Assembly: GCF_001517975.1 (NCBI RefSeq)
Contig: NZ_KQ950181.1
Coordinates: forward strand, 410,003 to 474,002
Direction of reading: 5' to 3'
Length of the DNA: 64,000 nt
Source of the DNA: Thermobifida cellulosilytica TB100
GTDB lineage: Bacteria; Actinomycetota; Actinomycetes; Streptosporangiales; Streptosporangiaceae
In this document: positions 8,386-17,110 of the stretch, in pieces
Layout: each line of letters starts with the position of its first letter
How positions within the stretch are numbered: the stretch's first letter is position 1
Position numbers and translations under genes: made by a program
Notes under the pieces: model-generated
Seen by the model: the letters and a program-made list of their open reading frames with translations, nothing else
Told to the model about the DNA's origin: nothing
Databases searched by the model: none

Positions 8386-8503
8386 TCCCCGGTATCGGCC
8401 CCGACTGCGGATTCCGCGTGCTGTCCGGGCCGGTGCCGGGGCGCGGTTTTCCGAGGCGGCGGGGGCGCTCGGCGTCCGTCCCCGGACCAGGGCGGCGGAC
8501 CGT

Positions 8504-10261
8504 TCAGCGGGAGCCGACGCCCTCCCCCGAGGACGCCGACCCCCCGTCCTCGGCGACGCGCAGGGCCAGCAGGGCCACGTCGTCGTTGTCGGAGGGGCGG
8601 ACGCGTTCGATGAGGCCCTGGCACAGGTCCGTGAGCGGGCCGCGCGCCAGTTCTGCGGCGTGGCGGCGCAGCGCGGCCAGGCCCGCGTCGATGGGGCGGG
8701 AGGGGGACTCGACCAGACCGTCGGTGTAGAGCACCACCGTGGCCGACGGCTCCAGCACGAGACTGGCGCTGTGGCGGCCGGCGGAGGGGTCGATGCCCAG
8801 CAGCAGGTCGCTGTCGTGGCCGAGGAAGCGGGCCCCGCCGTCGGAAGACACCAGCAGCGGCGGCGGATGCCCCGCATTGGTCCAGTGCAACCGCCAGGAA
8901 CCGTTCGCGAGCCGGTCGATTCGGGTGAGCACCAGGGAGGCCATGGTGGGGACGCCGATGGCGGCCAGCGCCCGGTCCAGCCGGGAGACGATCACTCCGG
9001 GAGGCGACTCGAAGTCCCAGGCGAACGCGCGCAGCATGCTGCGGACCTCGGCCATGCGGGCCGCCGAGTGCAGGTCGTGGCCCATGACGTCGCCCAGCAC
9101 CAGGGCGAGCGTGCCGTCGGGCAGCACGAACGCGTCGTACCAGTCGCCGCCGACCCGGGAGGAGTGCGGCGCGGGATGGTAGCGCGCCGCCAGAGCCATC
9201 CCCGGGACCCGGGGGAGCTGCGGCAGCAGATAGCGCTGCATCGCCTCGGCGACCCGGCGCTGCTGCTCGTAGTCGAGCGCCAGTCCCGCCTGGAGCGCGA
9301 TGTCGTCGACCAGCATGATCTCGGTGGAGTCGAAGTCGGGGCGCTGCCCGGAGCGCCCCAGGGTCAGCACGCCCAGCACCTCGTCGCCCCGGCCGCGCAG
9401 TGGCGCGGCGATCGCCGAGCGCATGCCTGTTGCCTCGAACAGCCTGCGCTGCACCACCGCCATGTCCGAGTCCAGGGGGTCGGTGTAGTCGTCGGGGCTG
9501 AGCCGGGTCACGGGCGCTCCCATCAGCACCCGCGACAGCGGCATCACGGAGTGCGGGGACACCGATGGCAGCGGGCCCTCCAGTTCCTCGACGCGCACGT
9601 GCTGCTCGTCCTGGTAGTGCATCACGGCGACCCGCTGCAGGTCGCCGTCCTCGTTGATCAGGTCCACCACGGCCCAGTCGGCCAGGTACGGCAGGACCAG
9701 CCGCACCAGGCGGCGCAGCGTCTCCGCCATCTCCAGGTTGGAGGCCAGCACCGTGGTGGTCGCGGAGATCAGGGACAGGCTGTCGGCGAGGGCCGACAGC
9801 GCCGCCACGTGGTCGGCGGACTCCACCGAGCCGAGCGCCTTGGACTGCTCCGCGGCGCGCTCGTGGAACAGCACCGCCACCCCGGTCGACCCGTCGGCCA
9901 ACTGGTACGGGGTGATCAGCCAGACCACCGGCAGCAGGGTCCCGTCGCCGCGCACGAACCACTTGCTGCCGCCGTGGCCGGCCCTCCCCCTGCGGAAGAC
10001 CTTCATCAACTGGCACTGGGCGCGCGGCAGCGGGGTGCCGCCCGCCCCCCGGTGCAGCAGGTCGTGGGCGTTGCGGCCGACGAGGGACGCCGCCGGCCGG
10101 ACGAGCAGCTCCTCCGCACGCGGGTTGACCGCGACGATCCGTTCCTGCTCGTCGGTCACGTACACGCCGACGTCCAGTCGGCTCAGGACCTTCGGGAGCA
10201 GCAGCGGGTCGGCCGTGGCCGGTCCGTCGGGGCGTCGGCGGTGCTCTGTCCGGTGCGTCAT
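8504..10261 (-). CDS. PAS-GAF-SpoIIE (PP2C-type) serine phosphatase
   Basis: A 585-residue cytoplasmic signalling phosphatase. Residues about 25-130 are a PAS domain (LDVGVYVTDEQERIVAVNPRAEELL); residues about 160-310 are a GAF domain with its typical SAIAAPLRGRGDEVLGVLTLG; the C-terminal third is a SpoIIE/RsbU PP2C domain with GGDWYDAF, the metal-binding GDVMGHD and NAGHPPPLL. The end LRPSDNDDVALLALR resembles RsbU-type proteins that dephosphorylate anti-anti-sigma factors. ATG 10261 follows GGAGAG; an in-frame upstream start at 10306 would add 15 residues. No anti-sigma partner is encoded nearby. Confidence 0.9.
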   Translation of the reverse strand: MTHRTEHRRRPDGPATADPLLLPKVLSRLDVGVYVTDEQERIVAVNPRAEELLVRPAASLVGRNAHDLLHRGAGGTPLPRAQCQLMKVFRRGRAGHGGSKWFVRGDGTLLPVVWLITPYQLADGSTGVAVLFHERAAEQSKALGSVESADHVAALSALADSLSLISATTTVLASNLEMAETLRRLVRLVLPYLADWAVVDLINEDGDLQRVAVMHYQDEQHVRVEELEGPLPSVSPHSVMPLSRVLMGAPVTRLSPDDYTDPLDSDMAVVQRRLFEATGMRSAIAAPLRGRGDEVLGVLTLGRSGQRPDFDSTEIMLVDDIALQAGLALDYEQQRRVAEAMQRYLLPQLPRVPGMALAARYHPAPHSSRVGGDWYDAFVLPDGTLALVLGDVMGHDLHSAARMAEVRSMLRAFAWDFESPPGVIVSRLDRALAAIGVPTMASLVLTRIDRLANGSWRLHWTNAGHPPPLLVSSDGGARFLGHDSDLLLGIDPSAGRHSASLVLEPSATVVLYTDGLVESPSRPIDAGLAALRRHAAELARGPLTDLCQGLIERVRPSDNDDVALLALRVAEDGGSASSGEGVGSR

Positions 10262-10334
10262 AAGGAACTCTCCGCGCGGGTGGGTCCGTTCCCCAACGCT
10301 GCCCAACTGCCCCCGCCGACGTGCGGTAACCCCG

Positions 10335-10364
10335 GCGGCCGCGGGGCGGTCCCGCCCCGCGGCC
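10335..10364 (-). terminator. Perfect GC hairpin after the secreted protein gene
   Basis: Fourteen-base arms (10335-10348 and 10351-10364) with a 2-base centre, 6 bases past the stop codon of the minus-strand gene. Confidence 0.6.
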
Positions 10365-10370
10365 GGACCG

Positions 10371-10892
10371 CTAGCCGCAGTGCTCGTAGACGCTGACCCC
10401 GGACAGCTCGTCGTTGCCGACCTTGCCGTACGGGAAGTTGCCCGCCCGGTTCTTCGGGAAGAACGCCGCCGGGCGGGTGCCCGGGGCGTGGACGTGGAAG
10501 TAGCCGCAGAACCCGTAGGAGCCCCACGCGCTGGCCTGGTCGTTGAACCGCTGCGGGATGTAGTACAGGCCGGGCTCGACGAAGTAGAGGTGCCAGCCCT
10601 GGCGCTCGGCGCGGGACCCCCACGGGCCGTGCTCGGTCACGACCACGTAGGAGACGTGGTCCCAGTCGTCGTGGTCCCGGCCCCGGTCGCGGCCGCCGGC
10701 CGCGGAGTGCTCCCGCAGCGGCTGCAAGCACTCGGCGACGTCGATGTCCCCGCCGTCGGGCACGAAGGTCACCGCACAGCCCGGCAGGACCACCGGTGCG
10801 TTCTCGGTGTCGGCCGAGGCCGTGGACGCGCTGGTGGACAGCAGAGCACCGGCCAGCGCCCCGGTGAGGACGATCGTCGTGAGACGACGCAT
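10371..10892 (-). CDS. Small secreted protein, unknown function
   Basis: A 173-residue protein with a signal peptide: positive start MRRLTT, hydrophobic core IVLTGALAGALLSTSA, cleavage near ASA at about residue 28. The mature part has four cysteines (LPGC, AEC, GFCGYF, YEHC-G end), enough for two disulfides. The end VGNDELSGVSVY resembles the N/D-N/D-x-x-S/T-S signature of beta/gamma-crystallin calcium sites, but only one such motif is clear, so this is weak. ATG 10892 follows GGGGGAGTC. It is monocistronic with its own hairpin terminator. Confidence 0.7.
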   Translation of the reverse strand: MRRLTTIVLTGALAGALLSTSASTASADTENAPVVLPGCAVTFVPDGGDIDVAECLQPLREHSAAGGRDRGRDHDDWDHVSYVVVTEHGPWGSRAERQGWHLYFVEPGLYYIPQRFNDQASAWGSYGFCGYFHVHAPGTRPAAFFPKNRAGNFPYGKVGNDELSGVSVYEHCG

Positions 10893-11005
10893 GACTCCCC
10901 CCAATGTCATGTCGTTTGGTGACTGTATAGTTACACAACGTATCTGTGTGGTGCAGTCTCCGGCACCGTGTCGGCTTTCGCGCGGGGGGAGCGGAAAGTC
11001 CTCGC

Positions 11006-11968
11006 TCAGGTCGGCGGGGCGGGCAGCAGACGCAGCACCGGCACTTCCGCCCCGGGGGCGGCCAGGTCGGCTCCGGCGACCACCACGAGTCCGGTCCCCG
11101 GGGGCACCGCCGCCGCGGCCTCCCCCGGAGGGAGGACCCGCCGGAAGCGGAACTCCGGCTCGGCGGACGCCTCCTCCGACGTCGCCGCGGTCTCCGCCGG
11201 GCCGGGCGGCCGGGCCACCGAGCGGCCGGTGCGGCCCACCGCCCGGCCGAAGTCGGCCTCCGCCACGGGGTCGTGCGGCGGGGGTTCGGGCGGCGGCCTG
11301 CCGGGGACCAGCCACAGCGTCGTCCCGGGGGTGCACAGCCCGGCCAGCAGCGCCACCGCGGCAGGGGCGTGCGGATCGGGGACAGGCACGGTCGCGTCGG
11401 CTCCGGCGGCCAGGCGGCGCACCGCCGCCACCTGCTCCGGCGGCGGGTCCGCCCAGTCCAGCAGGCCAAGGGCCGCGGCGAGCGGCAGCGGACCGTCCCC
11501 GGAGCGCCGCAGCGGCCAGCGGGGAAAGACCGGCGGCGGCCACACGTAGGGCAGGTCGGCGGGCACGTCGCCGAAGAGCGGCCGGTAGTGGTCGGGGTCC
11601 TTGCGGACCAGGGCGGAGCGGTGCGACCGGTGCAGCTCCTCGTCCCCCAGCCACGGCGGCAGCAGGTCGCGGGCGGCCAGGTCCGCCTCCCGCGGCACGC
11701 GGCCCCCGGTGAACTCCAGCAGCGCGGGCAGGACGGCGTCCGCGCGGCCCCGCAGCCGCCACTCGGCGCAGACCGCCACCCCGTAGGCCGCCAGCGCCGG
11801 GACGAAGCCCCGCCACATCGCCACGGCCGGGTGCCGCTGCCAGCCGTAGGAGGGCCACACCAGGGCGCGCAGGATCTGCAACGTCTCCACGCGCTGCTTG
11901 CCCAGACGGCGGTCGTCCAGGGCCGCGGCGCAGGCCGCGAAGGTGGGAAGCGGCAGGAAGGTCTGCAT
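11006..11968 (-). CDS. MSMEG_6728-like protein with pyrimidine-dimer glycosylase-type domain
   Basis: A 320-residue protein. The N-terminal 130 residues (MQTFLPLPTFAACAAALDDR, then RLGKQRVETLQILRAL, then HPAVAMWRGF) match an actinobacterial family related to the endonuclease V/pyrimidine dimer excision domain. Residues from about 140 on are Pro/Ala-rich and poorly conserved. The DNA-repair role is a family annotation, not proven by visible catalytic residues. ATG 11968 has an RBS (AGGGGG). No operon partner is apparent. Confidence 0.7.
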   Translation of the reverse strand: MQTFLPLPTFAACAAALDDRRLGKQRVETLQILRALVWPSYGWQRHPAVAMWRGFVPALAAYGVAVCAEWRLRGRADAVLPALLEFTGGRVPREADLAARDLLPPWLGDEELHRSHRSALVRKDPDHYRPLFGDVPADLPYVWPPPVFPRWPLRRSGDGPLPLAAALGLLDWADPPPEQVAAVRRLAAGADATVPVPDPHAPAAVALLAGLCTPGTTLWLVPGRPPPEPPPHDPVAEADFGRAVGRTGRSVARPPGPAETAATSEEASAEPEFRFRRVLPPGEAAAAVPPGTGLVVVAGADLAAPGAEVPVLRLLPAPPT

Positions 11969-12072
11969 GCGCAGCCCCCTACCCGGTTGTGCACCGCACA
12001 CCGGGCAAGGGGCCGCGGGGGAGGCGGTCGGCTCCGTACAGGGGTGCGGGAGGCGGAGCCGACCGTCCGGGG

Positions 12073-13263
12073 CTACTTCCCGCGGGAGGGCGCGAGTTTC
12101 GCCTCGGGGTCGCGCAGCGCCGCCTCGTCGGGGCGGACGCCCGCCTGGATGGCCATCCGAGCGTCGACCATCTGGCGCGGCGAGTCGATGCTCAGGTGGG
12201 CGGTGAGTCGGCCGTCGGGGGTCAGCCAGGCCGCGGACCACCGCTCCCCGCCGTCCCCGCGGACGACCAGGGTGTCGTCGGGGCCGTGGTGGCCGACGTA
12301 CTGGATCTTGTGCCCGAACTGGTCGCTCCAGAAGTAGGGGATCGGGTCGTGCACGGGCAGCGGCTCCCCGCAGGACGGGTCGTGCAGCGCGACACCCGCG
12401 ACGGTGCGCGCCGCCTCCCGGGCGTCGTCCCAGTGCTCGACGCGCAGCCGGGTGTTCCACCGCGGCGACCAGCGCACCGCCACGTCGCCGAGGGCGAGGA
12501 CCCCCGGCAGCGAGGTGCGCAGGTGCTCGTCGACCACCACGCCCCGGTCCAGTTCGATGCCGGAGCCCTCCAGCCAGCCGGTGTCGGGGCGGACCCCGAC
12601 ACCCACCACGACGACGTCGGCGTCCACGTGGCCGCCGTCGGTCAGCCGGACCCCGGTCTCGGTGACCTCCGCGACCCCCGTGTCGAGCCGCAGGTCCACC
12701 TCCGACCACCAGGGCAGGAAGCGGGAGCCCACCGCCGGCCCCAGCGCGGCGGCCAGCGGCGCCGGTCCCGCCTCGACGCAGGTCACCGAGCAGCCCTGGC
12801 GCAGCGCCGCGGTGGCGACCTCGGCGCTGATCCAGCTCGCGCCCACCAGCACCACCCGCTGGCCGGGCTTCAGCTCGGCCCTGAGCCGGACCGCGTCGTC
12901 CACGGTGCGCACCGTGAACTGGCGGCCCGGACCGGGAAGCCGCACGGGGGAGGCGCCGGTGGCGATGACGAGCGTGTCGTAGGACAGTTCGCCCTCGCTG
13001 GTCCGCACCGTGCGGGAGGCGGGGTCCAGACCGGTGGCGGCGACGCCGAGACGCACGTCCACCGACAGCTCCGCGTAGTCGGTGGGGAAGGTGGAGTCGT
13101 GCTCCTCCTCCGTGAGCGCGGCCTTCGACAGCGGCGGCCGGTCGTAGGGCGGGTGCGGCTCGGCGCAGAGCATGACCAGCTCGCCCGTGTAGCCGCGGGA
13201 GCGGAGCTGCTCGCAGGTCCGGACCGCGGCCAGGCCGCCGCCCGCGATGACCATCCGTTCCAT
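12073..13263 (-). CDS. FAD-dependent ferredoxin reductase (P450 partner)
   Basis: A 396-residue flavoprotein of the BphA4/putidaredoxin-reductase group that passes electrons from NAD(P)H to a ferredoxin. It has the FAD dinucleotide-binding start MVIAGGGLAAVRTCEQL, the NAD-site motif LVGASWISAEVA in mid-protein, GVGVRPDT and the second FAD motif GVLALGDVA. Family length is normal (about 400). It starts 25 bases after the P450 stop on the same strand, so both are one transcript, and the matching ferredoxin is divergent from the P450. Together they form a class I P450 system. Confidence 0.92.
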   Translation of the reverse strand: MERMVIAGGGLAAVRTCEQLRSRGYTGELVMLCAEPHPPYDRPPLSKAALTEEEHDSTFPTDYAELSVDVRLGVAATGLDPASRTVRTSEGELSYDTLVIATGASPVRLPGPGRQFTVRTVDDAVRLRAELKPGQRVVLVGASWISAEVATAALRQGCSVTCVEAGPAPLAAALGPAVGSRFLPWWSEVDLRLDTGVAEVTETGVRLTDGGHVDADVVVVGVGVRPDTGWLEGSGIELDRGVVVDEHLRTSLPGVLALGDVAVRWSPRWNTRLRVEHWDDAREAARTVAGVALHDPSCGEPLPVHDPIPYFWSDQFGHKIQYVGHHGPDDTLVVRGDGGERWSAAWLTPDGRLTAHLSIDSPRQMVDARMAIQAGVRPDEAALRDPEAKLAPSRGK

Positions 13264-13288
13264 GTTCGGGACGTCCCTGTCAGTTCGG

Positions 13289-14539
13289 TCAGCCGATGAC
13301 GGCTTCGGACTCGGGGAGCACGCGCTTGCCGGGGGTGAACCGGGCGGGGATGCTCCGGAAGCCCACGTTGGTCCCCTGGTCGTGGAAGTGCTTCAGAGCG
13401 TCGAAGTCGATCGTGTAGTCGGGCATGCGGGTGAGGATCTCCTGCAGCAGCCGCTTGGCCATCAGGCGGCCGAGGTGGGAGCCCGCGCACCGGTGGACGC
13501 CGATGCCGAAGGCGACGTGGCGGTTGGGCCACCGCCGGATGTCGATGGTGTCGGGGTTCTCGAACTGCTCCTCGTCGCGGTTGGCCGAGGCCCACGACAG
13601 CAGGACCCGGTCGCCCTTCTTCATCGGGCAGCCGTGGAACTCCACGTCGCGGGTGACGGTCCGGGCCAGCGCCTGGGTGGGGGAGAAGACGCGCAGGAAC
13701 TCCTCGACCGCGCGGTCGAGCAGGCTCAGGTCGTCGATGAGCTCCTGGCGGACGTCGGGGTTCTTGGCCAGCCACACCAGGGCCTGGCTCACCAGCGAGG
13801 CCGTGGTGCCGGTGCCGCCGGAGACGAGCAGGTCGACGATGGCGAAGACCTCGTCGTCGGTGATCGGGCGGCCGTCGATCTCCTGGGCGACCAGGAAGCT
13901 GATGACGTCGTCGGTGGGCTGCTCGCGCCGGGCCCGGATGGTGTCCCACATCTGCTGGGCCAGGGCGGGCATCTCCACCTCGACGGCGTGGCGGAACGCC
14001 TCGCTGTCCTGGGGCTCGGCCAGGGTGGCGCGGTGGGCGTCGGCGTAGCGCTTCCAGTCCTTCACGGGCAGGCCCAGCCAGTCGATGGTGACGATCGCGG
14101 GCACGCCGATGACCGTGGTGAAGTCGCACTCGCCGGACTCGATGACGCTGTCGACGAAGGCGACGGTGTAGCGCTCGACCATCTCCGTCATCCGGTCCAC
14201 CGCGGAGGGAGCGGTGATCCGGTTGACGATCTTGCGGTACTTGCGGAACTCCGGCGGGTCCACCTCGATGGGGATGTGGTGGTGCACCGGGGTCGGGGGG
14301 ATGACGATCGCCAGGCCGTCGGTGCCGGCCGCCTCGCGGGTGGAGGAGAACAGGTCGTCGTCACGGGCCGCGTCGAACACGCTCTGGTAGTCCGACAGCA
14401 CCCAGTAGCCGCCGTGAGCCTCGGTCCAGCCCCGCTTGTGGGACTGCCGCAGGGCTCGGTACGAGGCGACCGGGTCCGCCGCGTGCTCTGGTGAGTGGTG
14501 GTCGAAGTGGATCACCGGGCAACGCGTGGGGTTGCTCAT
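13289..14539 (-). CDS. Cytochrome P450
   Basis: A 416-residue soluble bacterial P450. Numbered from the ATG at 14539, the heme-thiolate Cys351 lies in FGIGVHRCAG, the ExxR pair is E280-R283 and the I-helix motif is SGGTGTT (240-246). The usual acidic residue of the AGx(D/E)T proton-relay motif is Gly244, which is uncommon and may change oxygen activation or substrate demands. ATG is preferred over a TTG two codons upstream because GGAAGGG lies 8 bases before it. Substrate is unknown; neighbours supply reductase and ferredoxin. Confidence 0.95.
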   Translation of the reverse strand: MSNPTRCPVIHFDHHSPEHAADPVASYRALRQSHKRGWTEAHGGYWVLSDYQSVFDAARDDDLFSSTREAAGTDGLAIVIPPTPVHHHIPIEVDPPEFRKYRKIVNRITAPSAVDRMTEMVERYTVAFVDSVIESGECDFTTVIGVPAIVTIDWLGLPVKDWKRYADAHRATLAEPQDSEAFRHAVEVEMPALAQQMWDTIRARREQPTDDVISFLVAQEIDGRPITDDEVFAIVDLLVSGGTGTTASLVSQALVWLAKNPDVRQELIDDLSLLDRAVEEFLRVFSPTQALARTVTRDVEFHGCPMKKGDRVLLSWASANRDEEQFENPDTIDIRRWPNRHVAFGIGVHRCAGSHLGRLMAKRLLQEILTRMPDYTIDFDALKHFHDQGTNVGFRSIPARFTPGKRVLPESEAVIG

Positions 14540-14640
14540 GCTCAATACCCTTCCTGTAGTGCGCGGAAGTCCGTTGTGACCTGGGCGGCTGTCGTCTGTG
14601 ACGAAGGCGCGTATTCATGTGATCTTTATTGCGGTCCTAC

Positions 14641-14674
14641 TGATAATCGTTATACTGAAAATCATCGATGTCAA
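14641..14674. promoter_or_regulatory. Divergent promoters for P450 and ferredoxin
   Basis: Plus strand: TATACT (14651-14656) with TTGCGG 16 bases upstream fits the ferredoxin. Minus strand: a consensus TTGACA (14669-14674) reads toward the P450. An ATAAtcgTTAT dyad (14643-14653) lies between, so one regulator could control both directions. Confidence 0.5.
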
Positions 14675-14715
14675 GACGGCTGGAGGACAGGAACTCCGGC
14701 TTCGAGGAGGGCAAC

Positions 14716-14907
14716 ATGCGCGTCCGAGTCGACGGAAAGCAGTGCCAGGGGCACGGCGTGTGCTACATGACCGCGCCCGACGTCTTCGCACCGCGCGAGG
14801 AGGACGGGCACGCCGAGGTGCTCCTCGACGAGGTGGGACCGGACCTGGAGGCGGCGGCGCGCGACGGCGCGGAGGCCTGCCCGGAGCGGGCCATCACCGT
14901 CGAGTAG
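14716..14907 (+). CDS. P450-type ferredoxin, single cluster
   Basis: A 63-residue ferredoxin that should carry electrons from the FAD reductase to the P450. Cluster ligands visible are CQGHGVC (Cys-x5-Cys) and the distal Cys in EACPERAI, three in all, the pattern of [3Fe-4S] ferredoxins of actinobacterial P450s, where the fourth position is His. ATG 14716 follows GAGGAGG; an upstream in-frame ATG (14668) would add 16 non-conserved residues. Divergent from the P450 with shared control region. Confidence 0.92.
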   Translation: MRVRVDGKQCQGHGVCYMTAPDVFAPREEDGHAEVLLDEVGPDLEAAARDGAEACPERAITVE

Positions 14908-14925
14908 CGGCCACGACTCCGCGGC

Positions 14926-14978
14926 GGGGCGTGTCCCGGAGCCGGGCCTCCGCGGGGCGCGGCCCCGGGACACGCCCC
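14926..14978 (+). terminator. Hairpin after ferredoxin
   Basis: Perfect 14-base arms GGGGCGTGTCCCGG (14926-14939) and its complement (14965-14978) around a 25-base loop, 19 bases past the ferredoxin stop. Confidence 0.55.
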
Positions 14979-15057
14979 GGGGGCAGTGGATTCCGCAGAT
15001 GGGGGCGGGTTCTATACTCCGGCAGACCGATGGCGGCCACGAGTGAGGGGGAAGTGG

Positions 15058-16026
15058 ATGTTCGCTGTCTACGCCGAGAGTTTTTCGCCCGATGATCCGC
15101 TGTCCGCGCTGCGCCTGGGGGAGCGCCCCGAGCCCGAGCCGGCGGAGGACTGGGCGGTCGTCACGGTCCGGGCCGCGGCGCTCAACCACCACGACCTCTG
15201 GTCGCTGCGCGGTGTGGGCCTGCGCGAGGAGTACCTGCCGATGATCCTCGGCTGCGACGCCGCCGGCTACGACGAGGACGGCAACGAGGTGGTCGTCCAC
15301 GCCGTCGTCGGCAGTGCCGACTGGACCGGCGACGAGACCCTCGACCCGGGCCGCACCCTGCTCAGCGAGCGCTACCAGGGCACCCTGGCCGAGAAGGTGG
15401 CCGTGCCCAGGAGCAACCTCGTCCCCAAGCCGAAGTCGCTGTCGTTCGAGGAGGCCGCCTGCCTGCCGACCGCGTGGCTGACCGCCTACCGGATGCTGTT
15501 CACCCAGGCCCAGCTCAAGCCGGGCGACAGCGTGCTGGTGCAGGGGGCGGGCGGCGGCGTGGCCACCGCGCTGATCGCCCTGGCCCGCGCCGCGGGGCTG
15601 CGGGTCTTCGCCACCAGCCGCGACGAGGCCAAGCGCAGGCGCGCCCTGGAGCTGGGCGCACACGAGGCCCTCGCCTCCGGTGAGCGCCTCCCGGTCAGGG
15701 TGGACGCCGTCATGGAGACCGTCGGCCGGGCCACCTGGTCGCACTCGATCCGGTCGCTGCGTCCGGGCGGCACCCTGGTGATCTCGGGGGCGACCTCGGG
15801 CGCCAACCCCGACGACGCCGAGCTGACCCGGATCTTCTTCAAGCAGTTGCGGGTGCTGGGCTCCACCATGGGCAGCCGCCGCGAGCTCGCCCAGTTGCTG
15901 GACTTCCTCGACGTCACCGGGGTGCGTCCGGTCATCCACGACACGATGCCGCTGGAGCGGGCGCGCGACGGCTTCGCGGCCATGGCCGAGGGGGAGCTGT
16001 TCGGCAAGATCGTCTTCACCCGGTGA
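15058..16026 (+). CDS. MDR-superfamily quinone oxidoreductase-like reductase
   Basis: A 322-residue medium-chain reductase. N-terminal GroES-like half has AALNHHDLWSLRGVG and ILGCDAAGY; the Rossmann half has VLVQGAGGGVATALIALARA. The structural-zinc cysteines of alcohol dehydrogenases are absent, placing it with quinone oxidoreductase/enoyl reductase-type members using NADPH. ATG 15058 follows GAGGGGGAAG; a TATACT at 15013-15018 may be its -10. It sits between the P450 system and the GntR regulator and ends at a strong terminator, so it is a separate unit. Confidence 0.88.
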   Translation: MFAVYAESFSPDDPLSALRLGERPEPEPAEDWAVVTVRAAALNHHDLWSLRGVGLREEYLPMILGCDAAGYDEDGNEVVVHAVVGSADWTGDETLDPGRTLLSERYQGTLAEKVAVPRSNLVPKPKSLSFEEAACLPTAWLTAYRMLFTQAQLKPGDSVLVQGAGGGVATALIALARAAGLRVFATSRDEAKRRRALELGAHEALASGERLPVRVDAVMETVGRATWSHSIRSLRPGGTLVISGATSGANPDDAELTRIFFKQLRVLGSTMGSRRELAQLLDFLDVTGVRPVIHDTMPLERARDGFAAMAEGELFGKIVFTR

Positions 16027-16066
16027 GCGCCCGGCCCTGACCGAGTGCCTCCGGCGAGCCACGACC

Positions 16067-16104
16067 GTGTGGGCCGCCGCTCCTCACGGAGCGGCGGCCC
16101 ACAC
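16067..16104 (+). terminator. Strong rho-independent terminator
   Basis: Perfect 17-base arms (16067-16083 and 16088-16104) with a TCAC loop, followed by GCTTTT. It closes the MDR gene and insulates the catabolic locus. Confidence 0.85.
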
Positions 16105-16188
16105 GCTTTTCCCCGACGCGCCGACGCTGCGGCCGGGACCGCTCGTAACGAACGTGTTTCGCAACGTAGCAGGGAAAAGGTAAAATGA

Positions 16189-16210
16189 ACTAACTATGCG
16201 TATCATTAGT
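16189..16210. promoter_or_regulatory. AT-rich dyad at promoter of GntR regulator 1
   Basis: ACTAACTAT-gcgt-ATCATTAGT, 7 of 9 arm positions complementary. It lies just downstream of a promoter TTCGCA (16158-16163), 17 bases, TAAAAT (16181-16186), so it covers the expected transcription start. This suits autorepression. Confidence 0.55.
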
Positions 16211-16265
16211 CTATCTGGTGACGTCTGTGTCGCCGGAGGACCGACCGAGACGTGAGGTGCTTGCC

Positions 16266-17000
16266 ATGGCACAGCCGCCGCTGCGGCCGCAGAAGACGGC
16301 GATGCTGGTCGCCCAGCAGATCGTCGCCGACATCAACCGACGGGGCAACACGGTGGGCGACCGGCTGCCCCCCGAACGGGTCATGCTCGACGAGTACTCC
16401 GTGGGGCGGGGGACCCTGCGCGAGTCGCTGCGCTTCCTGGAGCTCCAGGGGGTCATCTCGCTGCGCCCGGGTCCGGGCGGCGGCCCCGTCGTCCAGCAGC
16501 CGGACGCCAGCAGCCTGACCACCACGCTGACCCTGCTCATGCAGTTCGAGAAGGCGCCCTTCCGCACCATCACCGAGGCGCGCACCGCGCTGGAGCCCAT
16601 GATGGCGCGGCTGGCCTCGGAGCGCATGAGCGACGAGAAGCTGGAAGAGCTCAAGCAGAGCCTGGACACCATGTACGACAACCTGGAGGACCAGGAGGTC
16701 TTCCTGGAGGAGAACAAGCGCTTCCACGACCTCATCGCCCACGGCTCCGGCAACGTGATGTTCGGCTACCTGGTGGACTCCCTGCTCGGCATCCTGGACG
16801 GCTCGGCCATCGGCATCGACTACCCCCAGTTCCGGCGCGCCGCGGTGCACAAGGCCCACCTGAGCATCTACGAGGCGATCGCCTCGCGCGACCCCGACGC
16901 CTCCGCCGAGGCGATGTCCCGGCACATCCAGGAGTACGTCCGCTACGCCGAGAAGAAGTTCCCCGACGTGCTCGACGCCCCCATCGTCTGGAGCTCCTGA
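16266..17000 (+). CDS. GntR-family regulator with FCD domain (regulator 1)
   Basis: A 244-residue FadR-type repressor/activator. N-terminal winged helix: GDRLPPERVMLDEYSVGRGT then LRESLRFLELQGVISLRPGP. The C-terminal FCD effector domain has the metal/ligand motifs NKRFHDLIAHGSGN and H-x3-IYEAIASRD with a final MSRHIQEY. FCD proteins usually sense carboxylates or acyl-CoAs. ATG 16266 has GAGGTG 7 bases upstream. It heads the 16-47 kb catabolic locus, its own promoter carries an AT-rich dyad, and related dyads precede the enzyme operons, so it is a prime candidate for their control. Confidence 0.9.
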   Translation: MAQPPLRPQKTAMLVAQQIVADINRRGNTVGDRLPPERVMLDEYSVGRGTLRESLRFLELQGVISLRPGPGGGPVVQQPDASSLTTTLTLLMQFEKAPFRTITEARTALEPMMARLASERMSDEKLEELKQSLDTMYDNLEDQEVFLEENKRFHDLIAHGSGNVMFGYLVDSLLGILDGSAIGIDYPQFRRAAVHKAHLSIYEAIASRDPDASAEAMSRHIQEYVRYAEKKFPDVLDAPIVWSS

Positions 17001-17082
17001 CCGCTGCTGTGGTGACGGCGACGCCGTCCCCCTCCCCAGGAGCAGCGTCGCCGGGGATCGCGCTGTGCCCAGATATAGACGA

Positions 17083-17096
17083 ATGATCCAAATCAT
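17083..17096. promoter_or_regulatory. AT-rich dyad before thiolase 2
   Basis: ATGAT-ccaa-ATCAT, perfect 5-base arms, with an adjoining CATGAT (17094-17099) that could be a -10. It lies only 14 bases from the start codon. Confidence 0.5.
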
Positions 17097-17110
17097 GATA
17101 AGAAATATTC

